NCBI GenBank assembly: GCA_009741485.1
Contig: CM019217.1
Coordinates: forward strand, 48,625,541 to 48,689,540
DNA length: 64,000 bases
Reading direction: 5' to 3'
Source of the DNA: Malurus cyaneus samueli
Taxonomy: Eukaryota > Chordata > Aves > Passeriformes > Maluridae
The translations under genes and the position numbers were made by a program. Below the pieces are notes generated by a model that saw nothing but the letters and a program-made list of their open reading frames with translations, was not told where the DNA came from and ran no database searches. Below, in pieces: positions 11,854 to 22,148 of the stretch. How positions within the stretch are numbered: the stretch's first letter is position 1; each line of letters opens with the position of its first letter.

Positions 11854-14073
11854 TAGTCTGTAAAATAACAGTATTGGTTAGGTGGTGCACAGGAACATTG
11901 ATCCCCCTGTTCCATTTCAATTCATAATATTCTTAATATCTGAATCCTGTAAGCCAGTTATCTTGCATATACAACTATGTTAAAAATAATCTTGACATTT
12001 ACTACTTTTACGTTACTATCAGCTTTACTACATGTAAAAGTAGTATCTTGTAGTATAGCTAAAGGAAAAGGATTTAACTATTCAATTTAAATAAGTGCTC
12101 AGGTTAAAAAAAATATATTTACTCAAAAAAGCATTCAGCAAACATCATGCAGATGTATTGTGAAAGAATCTGTGTCCTCTAACTTCAGACACATAAGCAA
12201 CTGCTGGTATTTACTGAGACAGAAACTTTAGGTGTTCTTTATATAGGCCAAATAAAAGATGAAGAAAAAACTGAAAACGTGCATGTTTGTGTGCACGTCT
12301 GTATGTAATCAATGCAAGAACAATGTAAACGTCTTTTAACGGGGAGCAACAAAGCTATCAAACAAAACTTTGAGGGGAAAAGCAGTGAACTTTGAGCCTG
12401 CAGCTGCAGCACCATATTTACACTAAAAAAATCCCTCCCCCACACATCAGAAATAATTGCACTTTCCAACGCTGAATTTAATCACATAATAGGATGATAT
12501 TTTAATGAAAACCTGTAAAGATATTAACTGTACTAACCCTATGCAGTTAAAATTACTTATTATGTGCACAGAAAATTATTATGTGATGTGAAAAGTCTAA
12601 ATGAACTTCTGTATCTAAACTGGGCTTAAACTTATCCTCAGCAGCCAGAAGCAGTTTCATGTCGCTTCAAAACCACGTACCAGCAGTACCTACCACTTCA
12701 TTGTAGTTGTATGTAGTGAGAAGCACTTAAGATTCAGTTTTAAAAACTTAGAGAAAGAAAATTATTGCCCCTCTTTTAATACTGATCTGTGCAGCAGGAA
12801 AAAGAATAATCACAAAAACAAACAAATTCCCTGTGTACTAATCTTGTATGTTGACAGGGCTGATGTCAGCTAGTAAGACCAACATACTCTGTCAGAAAAA
12901 TCCTCGAAGCAGCTTTTGGGGAATAGCCATTTTTCATTTACGGGCTCAAACTATAGAAATGAAAGACGTTTTAAGACAAGTTGAGCTAAATTCTAATTTT
13001 GCTGTGTTCCAAATTCTTCTATTAAAAATCCACTAATTTTTAAACATTTATTTCCACTTAAAATATTTTGGCTTAACATCTCCAGAAGTGCTAATTTGCA
13101 GGCAAGTTTTCAGTAAAATGCAAAGGAGAAAGAAAAGATCTGTGCCTAGTTCTTATGACAAGCATTATTTTATAGATGGTCATTTGGATGTGAAATTACT
13201 TACCCACTGTGATGTAGCAGAGTAACTGAACCCCTAAGAAAAGATTAATTTCCCTTGGGTACAATTCAGTGTCATATCCCAGTTGGCAACAGGGACTTTC
13301 TTAGTGTATGACTGTTACCAATTATTGGAGCCCTTCACACAGAAGGTTTCAAACCTTACAGTAGGACTAGCACAGATGTGAACTTAGGGCCTTCACTCCA
13401 GAGCAGCTGCCAGCAAGCCAAATGCAGTGACTCTTGCATGCCATGCACCAGGCCCTACACTCCTGTGGGAACAGCAGTCCCCAGCTGTCCTGGACAAATG
13501 AGCTGCTGAAATGATCTGTCCACTTATCTCGAGAGTCTGAAACACGATGCCACTACAAAGCTGTATATTAAACTGTAATTGAGAAACACTCTGGGATAGA
13601 AATCAGATCCAATAGCCATGGATAGTTTCTGAGAGAGGGTCCTGAAGTCAGAGACTAAGCTTTAAACTATTAATCGTACTCAGTCATGTTGGGAAAGCTC
13701 CTGATGAAAAGGAAATGGAAATAAAAGTCTTCCATAATAGGTGGTTTTATGCCAAAAGATTGAAGCAAATGACCTCAAGAAGACATGTGCTAACTTGAGG
13801 CAATTTTTGATGATGTTTAATGCATTACCAGCTGCCAGGAATTCAATTTTCCCCTATTCCATTATAGAATCTCTGTCAGTGTTTCAGAATTCTGAGGAAA
13901 GAATGAGTTCTACATGAATTGTGTTTAGCAGATGATGATTAAATACAGTACATGTTTCTCTCTAATATGAATGCTAGTTTAATCTTACCTCTCTACAGTT
14001 CTGGAAGTCAAAGAACGGTTTCTAGGCCTGTTAATTTATACAAAATGGTGCAAGAACTTAAGAAATGAGAGTA

Positions 14074-14250
14074 GTAAGGTACTGGAGTAGTTGCCTAGAG
14101 ACACTATAGATATTCCTTCCATGGAAGTGTTCAAGGCCAGACTGGATGGAGCTCTGAGAAACCTGCTCTAGTTGAAGTTGTCCATGGCAGAGGAGTAGGA
14201 ATTTAAATGATCTTTAATGTACTTTCCAGCCCAAACCATTCTATGATTCA
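14074..14250 (+). mobile_element. CR1 LINE, 3' end fragment
   Basis: The stretch running from GGAGTAGTTGCCTAGAG through AAGTGTTCAAGGCCAGACTG to the tail CCATTCTATGATTCA is the characteristic 3' end of avian CR1 retrotransposons, with only moderate divergence. It is 5'-truncated, as is usual for CR1. The ORF regions are absent. Confidence 0.88.
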
Positions 14251-15639
14251 ATAAATATACACAAAGTTGTGGAGGTCCACAAAAATTACAAAAGCTAGCT
14301 CAGCAGAGACTCTTTTCTGGACTTTCTGTCTGAAAATGTACATAGAAAAGAGGAACATGCCAGATTCTCATTTCAGTAAGGTAATAAAATCATTTTCCTA
14401 TGAAACATCAAGTATCAACAAACGGCTACAACTGTTCTGATAGATGCTTATTGATGCATTTAATCATCACAATTTCAGACTAAAAAGGCTCTAAGTTACA
14501 AAGGTAACTCTAGAGAAGCCTTACCTTTCATCTTGATAGGCAGAGATGATTTCCTTGCTTATGCCTTTAAAAGCAATTCATACCTGTACTAATAATGTTC
14601 ACACTCCATATGGACACTAATAAAAAACCAAGAGGATACTAAGATCCAAAACATCCACCACGTGCCAACCCTGAAAGGCATGCCTTTTCAAGACGCTTTC
14701 TTTGTGGTGGTGGAGGAACTCAAAGCTGACATTTAGAAAAAATACTGTAAATTACATTGATTCTTTGTGTACTGGCCGATCACCTGGTATTACAGATTAT
14801 CATCCAGAAACAAGCCATGATTTGCATCATAAGCAACTGTCCCCTAGGAAGTGAACAGCAATCTGACACAGTGAACTTTGTAATCAAAAGTGACAGTTAT
14901 TGTCATGCTAAAAGCAGTTATAACTGCTTAGATATTTCTAACTGTACCGAACTTAAAAGCATTTGCTGAAGCACAGAGCATGCTCAGGCAAGGAATTTTT
15001 CCTATTTAAATATAAACATGTATGTTTGGACAATTTAGGAACACTTAAATGAATATGGTGACAATCTCAAAACATTTGGAGCCATCATGCTACCCAAGCA
15101 AACTAGCATGTTTCTATTATGCTCAAAAGAACCACTTCCCCTTGCTCCATCTATCAAACCTATTCAACTGACTGGAACCAACCACAGGGGTGGTATTTTC
15201 AGGAGGAAAATACCTGCTTGCAATATGCTTCATGATTCTTATGAACTTCACCATTAGAAAACTTTATGGCTCAAAAAGCATAAAGGCAACTAATGACTCA
15301 ATCAATTAACACACTACACCACAAAAACTACAGAGAACAACTTCTCACCCGGGAGTCTATTAACCTGCCACGCCTGTCTGCTCCAGCTTAAATTAAAAAA
15401 AAAAAAAAAGTTCAAACTTTTGATTTCTCTAGAAAGCAAGTGTGAGTGACTCAAGATGGAATAAGGGAAAAGCAATTTAGAAAAGGCTTGACTAGCCACA
15501 TTTCATTATAGGCAAACTGCTTCAGCTGCTCAAGAGACTGCCCAAGCAATACGCATGTTGAACTCATACATACTCAAGACCCCCTACAACTGGCACAGTG
15601 ATTTGCCTTTGTTCAGATTCCCCTTTCCTGTCTCTCAAC

Positions 15640-15930
15640 TTTTTCAAGACACTTCAAAGAAGATCAAAAAGCTCAAAAGAAGTGCAGTTGTTTAGTCTAC
15701 AGAAGAGAAGATAAATGGGAGACCTGGTCTTGTTCTTCAAAGACAAAGCAAGTTGGTACGAGAATGGGACTAAACTGTTTACCAGGTCTGACGCAGACAT
15801 GAAAAAGAAAACTTTCAAGTAAGAGTGATAGACTGAACAGGCTGCCTTTGGAGGCTGTGGAATATCCATCACTCGAAGGTTATAAAAACAGACTAAGCAA
15901 ACATCTGTCAGAGGTGATTAAGTTATAATA
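15640..15930 (+). mobile_element. Older, degraded CR1-like LINE fragment
   Basis: Recognisable CR1 3'-region phrases remain in order: AGAAGAGAAGATAAATGGGA, then GAACAGGCTGCCTTTGGAGG near 15836, CCATCACTCGAAGG, and AAACATCTGTCAGAGGTGAT at about 15899. It is more diverged than the 14.1 kb copy and has no CTATGATTC tail. Boundaries are approximate. Confidence 0.7.
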
Positions 15931-18262
15931 GTTGAGAAGATCTTTTGCTCCTCTTCTGCTAAAGTCTTTTTGTTACACCCTGTGCTACAAACCCAATCAT
16001 ATTTCAGTCTTCTACATGTCTATGTTTTATTTAACATTAAAAATCATGCAATAAAACCTACTCTTCTGTGAGATTTCCATATATTCAAGTGTGTTTACTT
16101 GGGACAACTAACATACATCACAGATCTGCTAAGTGTGAAAGCAGGATAAAGAAACCATCCACGAAGTAAAATACCAATGCATTAAATTTACACTCACTCT
16201 GAATAAATTGACCTCTAACATCATAATGCACTGCATTTTTTTGTCCTCCAAGAGAAAAAAATGTGAAAACTTCAACTGATGACTTACTGATCTGCAGTCA
16301 CTAAAAATCTCCTTAATTGATTTTTTTAAAAAAGAAAGCACTTCTTCCTAAGCACAAAAATAGTAAAATTAAGTATTACAAAATACTAGTAGAAAACAAG
16401 AAAGCAGAAGGCTGCTTTGAGAAGTATTCAAATCTTCTAAAAATTATATTAAATTAAAAGTAAGGATGGCTTCCGTCATACTGGAGGGAAAAAAGCATCA
16501 GAAACCTTTTTCTTCCCCCTGCTGTTTAATACTAATGTAACCATGGAAATTAAAAATAAACATTGATTTCCCCTCACCCCCAGTAAAACAGGAAAACTAA
16601 CAGTGGAAATGTGGAAAAACACATGGGTTTCTGGGGGTCTCTGCTAGACTGACATCATATATCTCACATCACTACAAGAAACAGGAGGTGCTGTTTGCTT
16701 TGCTCACATCTGATGTTCCTACAAGCTGCCCTCTAGCCTGACTCCTCAGTTTTATCGATGTTGTCCAGCATATGACCTTCTTAAGGTTTTAGGTAGCACA
16801 TCCTTAGAATAGAGATGATGGGAGAGGAGAGAGAAATGGGACTAAACATGAATGAATACATGATAGTTATGACTTAAAGCAATCAGATCACAATTAGGAG
16901 TTAAAAAATTATTATGGTTGATGCCAGATTTGTCTTTCTGCACACTTAAAGTTCACATGAGTCAAAATTACTGCAACAAGAGATTTTGTTAACTTATGAG
17001 AGGGTGGAGAGAATATATTATGATGAAGCTGTACTGATAAGCAATGACCCTTGAGACTACCGAAAAATATACAACACTGCCTCACTGTACTACAGATTTT
17101 ATTTAAGTATCCTGAAACGCGGAACTATTTGTGAAAAGCAATGACTTCCCTTAAAAAAATTCTTTGAGTTACAGCAACAGAAAGAGCAAGAAATGCAAGT
17201 ATTAGTTTGCAGTAGTATCATCTTTATTTTGCCAGCTGCTAAACCCAGTTCAAAATCACATATTGATGAGCCTCAGGTATAACACTACCTGATATATCCA
17301 ATAGTGATATATGCAGATATCCATACTGATGTAATACTGATACACCTAGACATGTATACTCATATAATACTGGTATATATCCAATATATACCGTACTTCA
17401 GTAGTGTCACCATATGCTGGGGAGCTGACTGACAACATAACCATAAACTCATCCCTGTTGATCCAATACACACACCCCTACACAGAACATGTCCTGTATG
17501 GTAAACCTTTTAAGTATCTCTACCGAGGATGGACCAAATACTGAATTATACTCTTTCACTCAAGTCAGAGTGAAAGAAAATACAATGAACGCTACACAAT
17601 TAACCAAAAGTGAGGCACCATCAACCCTTCCGTAAATAATATCAAAGCTCAGTGGATACTCCAAACATGTACCTTCCAAGCTAATATAGCACTTTCTTGA
17701 ACAGCCCACCACTATGCTGCTTCCAAACCCTCATTCCACTGACAGAGCTGAATAAAGGAACACAACCGATTTATGATGAACCACTTGACGTGCGGGCGGA
17801 CCGTCCACGCAAAGCGCGGGATCTGAATTTGCAATGCCTCCCTACGGCTACAGCGCACGTCGGGCCTTGCGACAGAATCCCTCGTTTGGACACAACCACG
17901 ACGGCAACGCCGCTTTCTGCAGGTCGCGGCTGTGATCCTGCCCCTCCGCCGAGGGGTACTGCCCCACAAGGACCACCGCCATACGGCAACCCCCCCTACA
18001 CCCGACCCGCGCTGGCGGCTCGAAAAAAATTAACAGGAGCGAATTAGTGAGACCCTGCCTGGCGCACGCCCAGCCCAGGGAGTTCGACCCGGCCCGGCCC
18101 GCGGGGGAGCCCCAGGGCGCCCATGGCGCCGTCCCCCAGCGGCTGGCGAAGGAGCACCGAGGAGAGGCCCAGCGGGGGCACCGAGAGTGTGGCGAGGGGC
18201 ACTGAGAGCGCGGTGAGAGCAGAGCCCGCAGGCCGAGCCCGCCGCCCCGCCGGGACACTCAC

Positions 18263-18383
18263 ATGAACCGAGGAGCCGCCGCCGCTGCCCTCCGGGGACC
18301 AAGGACCCGCTCCCGGGGCTGCTCCAGCGAGCGCCTGAGATTTGGAAGCAGGCGCCCGGGAAAGCCTCGCTCCCCTCAACAAG
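18263..18383 (-). other. AIMP1: AIMP1 exon 1 (3' boundary well supported, transcription start not determined)
   Basis: On the minus strand the CpG island contains CGGTTCAT followed by a consensus GTGAGT donor (GT at 18262-18261). Splicing to exon 2 at 2670 joins CAT to G, creating an ATG in frame with the AIMP1 start nine codons later. The junction codes for RFMFLSRFLVKM, which lines up with the tail of the longer human AIMP1 isoform as I remember it (RFMIFCRLLAKM). That homology is the main reason for this donor. Upstream in the same frame there is a TGA and no other ATG. The 5' end is a guess, as no TATA box is visible. Confidence 0.72.
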
Positions 18384-18437
18384 CACAGGGGTAAGGCGCA
18401 TTACGCATCTTTCCCGGAGCACTGGCAGAACACACGC

Positions 18438-18449
18438 ACTCACGAGGAG
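18438..18449 (-). other. AIMP1: Second possible AIMP1 first-exon donor
   Basis: Minus strand CTCCTC followed by GTGAGT, with the last exon base at 18444. It is a full-consensus donor 181 bp upstream of the preferred AIMP1 exon 1 donor. Use of it would give an alternative leader exon without the split ATG. No transcript evidence is available here. Confidence 0.35.
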
Positions 18450-18539
18450 AAGGGTGTTTTAACTCTCTTTTTTTTTTTTTTCCCCTACTTTTTGTTTTGT
18501 TTTTCAGTAACTCGGGAAAAAAAGCAGCTCAGGCATGGC

Positions 18540-18635
18540 GCAGGCTGCCCCTGAGGTCTTACGGCGCGCGGCCGGCGGAGCGGAGTGACGCAGCTGAGGG
18601 GGCGGGCGGGTGGGCGGTGCGCGGAGGGGGCGGCG
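18540..18635 (+). other. TBCK: TBCK exon 1 (non-coding), approximate 5' end
   Basis: Two plus-strand donors end the CpG island: GGCG|GTGAGC (exon end 18635) and GCAG|GTACCA (exon end 18645). One of these most likely ends the TBCK leader exon, because the first coding exon at 24186 opens with a 3' splice site and 42 nt of untranslated leader. The transcription start is not visible. The exon would contain a G-rich run (18598-18614). Confidence 0.5.
18598..18614 (+). promoter_or_regulatory. G-quadruplex motif with one-base loops
   Basis: GGGGGCGGGCGGGTGGG: four G-tracts separated by single bases, among the most stable motif types known. It lies 21 bp before the TBCK exon 1 donor, on the sense strand, so it may act in promoter DNA, in the 5' leader RNA, or both. 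It also supplies overlapping Sp1-type GC boxes. Confidence 0.7.
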
Positions 18636-18654
18636 GTGAGCGCAGGTACCACCC

Positions 18655-18938
18655 GGCCCCTTCTCTTTTCCTCATTACCCTTACCTATTCCCATCCCGTC
18701 CCTGCATCCTTATCCTCTTCCCCATCCCCATTCCCATCCCTTTCCTCCATCCCCATTCCCATCCCTTTCCTCCCATCCTCTTTCCCATCCCTATTCCCCC
18801 TTGCCCATCTTCTTACTCCTTCCCCATCCCTTGTCCATCGCCTTTCTCCTCCACCATGCTCTTGTCCATTCGCTCTTCCTTCCAATATCCCCTGCCCCTT
18901 CTCCATTCCCTGTCGCCCTCTCTTTCCCTAGGAGGTCT
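18655..18938 (+). repeat. Pyrimidine-rich simple repeat (CCCATCC/TTCC-type)
   Basis: About 280 bp on the plus strand is almost entirely C and T with scattered A, built from imperfect units such as CCCATCC, CATTCCCATCCC and CCTCC. Two near-identical copies of a roughly 25-bp block are visible around 18725-18775. It begins right after the TBCK exon 1 donor. Open frames across it are low-complexity artefacts. Confidence 0.85.
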
Positions 18939-21900
18939 CTGGCCAATGAGTTTGTCGCAGGACAGGGGTTAGCAAGATCCCCAGCATTTCTGTGAGTTAT
19001 TTAGAGAAACGGGTGAAAGTGATTTCTCTCTCTTGTGCCAGGTTTAGTTCCTGAGCAGCCGTGTATATTGCATAAATAAAATGGTGACAAATCCTATTTT
19101 AGGTCTTTATTGGGACACTGGTGCAACAGAGCAGGCCGGCTGTAAGCAAAAGACACTGATAAACAGAAATAACAGATGAATAAAGGAGAGAAATGGGACT
19201 AAAAACCTGTTCTGAACTATCAATATATATCGAAAATGATTCTATATGTTTTCTTCGTGCTCTGCAAGTGTTGGTATTTTTTTCCCACTGGATGAATGCT
19301 GTAGCTGCAGATGTGAGGTATTATATAAGTTTCACCAACTGTGATGTTGACTTTCAAAGCAGCAATGTTTGAGTGTATGCAGTGCCATTGTAAATGCTCC
19401 CAACAGCACCGGTAACTTATGCAAATGCCACACAGAGAGCAGAGGCATTCGTGTATATATGACAAAATTCTCCAAATAATCCTGATATATAAGGAATCAG
19501 CAAAGATTAAAAAATACTCTGTTTGCTTGAGTGATGTTTTAATACCTCTAATGAAGGAATTGCTGTTTAGCATTTTAAAATAACTTTAAATACAGTTAGA
19601 ATACTTCTTACTTCTTACTTACTTGTTAGAAAAGTTCAAAACATCCCCTTTTACAGAATTTTCTATGTGATGTCATAGGGGAAAATAAAAACAGTACTGC
19701 TGATATGTAGATTTCTTTAGTAATATTATGGCATTTGTAGTAGATATTTATGCTGCTGATGGAAAAAAAGAATCCCACATTATTGTGATTGTCCTAACAA
19801 ACCCTTTTTTGTTTTCTGTGCTCCCATCCATAGGAAGTTCAACTTTTTCTCAATACCTCTTCATTTTAATAAACTTAATGAAATCACTCATTTTCAGGGG
19901 TTTTTTTGTGACACTACTTAGAGTTGTATCTTCTATTTCAGTTACTTTATCAAATTAATAATTACTGTCATTGCAGCAGGAATACTTCAGGATTTAAAAG
20001 CAAAATTATTTTGTGGAAGAATTTCTTCTTATGAAATGGCCTACTTTGTTTAACATACCATGATTTAATGTAAAAGTGTAAGCATAGGATGTTTAGGCTG
20101 CTTGCTGTCCTGAAATTGCTCTCAGTTGCTTTAAAAATAATTCAAAGCAGTGTTGATTATAATTAGGTCTTAATTCTCAAAAGCTGCCTTCCTTGTGTAA
20201 GGGGTGTTTACACCTGAGTACAGGAGGCATTGAACTATGTAGCCATTTCAAGTTACGAATGAGGCAGATGTTTTAGGAGTTTACAGATGTGTTTCATTGG
20301 ATGCATTCATTCCAGTTGGTCTCTTTGTATATGCAGTATTTGCTTCTGAGAGTTAGATTTATTATGTTTTGATTTTTTTTTCCTAAGGTCAAAGTTCTAA
20401 ATGCCTGCTAACTTAACGACCTTAGCAATTATGCAGTGAAGAAGTTACAAATAATGGCTAGAAAAGGCCAACTTCTGAAGAAAAAACATTTTTTCTCTGA
20501 GAACAGTAGATATTCAGAGAAGCAAATAAATTGCTCACTAGATGGAGTTCCATTTTGTGTTTTATTTCTTACTGATGGACATAGAAAGTCTGTCTAGTGC
20601 AAGAGTTTCAAAATAGTGCTAAGCTGAATATAGAACAGGAATTTCTAAAGCTCTTCTTTTTTGCTGATTTTGCTGAGAATGTTGGTTAATGTTTTTGTGC
20701 ACTGTAAAGGTTTCTAAGGGGGATTTGGATGAAGTGAGGGAGCTGGGGAAAGTTGTTCAGAGGTGGGATGCAACAAATCCACTTCTGGACTTCTAATCTT
20801 TATGCTAGGCATATTTCACAGATGTGATAGACTGTCTACTATATGGAATAAATGGTGCTTTGGAAACTGACTCAGTCATTTTAGATGACACTAATAAGAC
20901 AAGTTTTTGCTTCTTCTTCCATTCCTGCTGTTTTGGATTATCAGAATTGAATTTCCAGGATTCAGTCCCAAAATTGAATTTGTTGCAATTGTTTCTGGTG
21001 TCAGTTTAAAATAACAAACCTTTCTTCTTATCTTGGTATTTTTATTTCAAAGTAACAGGGAAGTTCTGCAAGATATAATTAATGGTTTCAAATCATGAAA
21101 TTAATGCAGGATGTGTCTTTTCTATATAGTAAAATGGAGTTTGAGGTGTAAAATTGTGTGCATCAAAGTAAGAACAATATGTTACACTCCCTTGTATTTA
21201 TAGTTCTGCCAGGTTTTGATGTGGAATGAAAAAAGAAATGAAAACCAGACAAACAACCACCCCCAAAATTTAAAAATAGTCAGAAAATATCCTTTTTCAG
21301 GTGAACTTTCAAAATATCTATAACCATTCTGTTTGAATTTAGAACTGTCAGTAAGTTACTAGAAAAATGGCGAAACTGAAAGAAATTTGTTTTAAAACAT
21401 CCTTTCTTTTAAGCTGTAATATGTGTCCCTTTCTAAAGGTGGTGGAAGGCTTACGTTTGGTGTTACTTGGTTTATTTTTAACTCAGTCTCTGTAATTTAG
21501 GTATACTGAGAACTAAGGAGAAATCAGAGCTTAACTGTGATCGTAGCAATTGACAGAACTGGGTGATTTCTGTCATCAGAGAGAACGTTTTTCATTGCTT
21601 TCATGGTTTCCCTGGAATTAATTCTGTAGTAAGAGAACCTGTTTTATTGCATGCCTTTTAACATTCTTTATTGATTCCTTCAGGGGGGCCACAGGAAAGA
21701 CTGAGGTTTGCTTATCTCATGTCCTATTTTTGTCCCATCTGGTTTCTCGCTGAACGAGATGAGCGATAAGTGTGCAGTTGTCTACTTGAACACATTGCAG
21801 GTGGTGAAATTCCTCTGTGGAAGCCTGGAGTGCTAGGAAAGTTTAATCACTTAAAATGGTTATTGAATTGATGGTATTTAACAATTCTTATTAAAATTCC

Positions 21901-22120
21901 ATTCTAAGTGTCAGCTGAATGCAGGTACTATGAATTAGAGAAGTGTTATCTAACATTATTTTTCTACAGTAAAAATAAGAATGTTTTACCTCAGTAAATA
22001 TATTGTACATTACGTATTTGCTTTCTTAGAGACACACATAATGCACTTTGCTGCTGTGTATAATCTTACTCTCCCCGCCATCAACTGTGATCATGATAAC
22101 TTGTTTTTCTTTTATTTTAG

Positions 22121-22148
22121 AGCAAGCATTAGAGGACCATTGTACCAA
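22121..22148 (+). other. TBCK: Possible 28-nt TBCK 5' UTR micro-exon
   Basis: A strong acceptor (TTTTTCTTTTATTTTAG) ends at 22120 and a donor GTAAGA starts at 22149, enclosing 28 nt with no ATG. It lies in the intron between the CpG-island exon and the first coding exon. It would be an optional untranslated exon. The splice signals are good, but there is no homology to confirm it. Confidence 0.3.

Larger units (their letters stand above)
2671..18262 (-). other. AIMP1: AIMP1 intron 1 (15.6 kb)
   Basis: Long AT-rich intron between the CpG-island exon and the first coding exon. Identified contents are the LTR at 11376-11848, CR1 fragments at about 14074-14250 and 15640-15930, A/C-rich low-complexity tracts (about 4960-5040, 6020-6075, 8340-8520), and part of the CpG island (17780-18262). 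The many open frames of 60-120 codons show no recognisable family or splice context. I see no gene in the rest. Confidence 0.7.
17780..18655. promoter_or_regulatory. CpG-island bidirectional promoter of AIMP1 (-) and TBCK (+)
   Basis: The sequence changes sharply from AT-rich intron to CpG-dense DNA from about 17785, and back again after about 18650. The island contains the AIMP1 exon 1 donor (18263) on the minus strand and TBCK first-exon donors (18635/18645) on the plus strand, so the two start sites lie head to head within a few hundred bases. GC boxes are dense on the TBCK side (18597-18635). There is no TATA box, as expected for a housekeeping island promoter. A T-run and T-rich stretch (18466-18505) sits between the two sides. 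Head-to-head AIMP1-TBCK is the arrangement I know from mammals. Confidence 0.85.

Noticed and set aside
17697..18443. Several overlapping Pro/Arg/Ala-rich open frames on both strands of the CpG island
   Set aside because: High GC content suppresses stop codons. None matches a known family or has a consistent start or splice context, and they overlap AIMP1 exon 1 and promoter sequence.
18491..18507. T-rich stretch ending TTTTTCAG on the plus strand, looking like a 3' splice site
   Set aside because: It lies upstream of the expected TBCK first exon with no exon before it; more likely a promoter T-tract.
18497..18995. Plus-strand frames of 136-144 codons rich in Ser, Pro, Leu and Phe
   Set aside because: They run through the CCCATCC-type pyrimidine tract and reflect its composition, not a protein.
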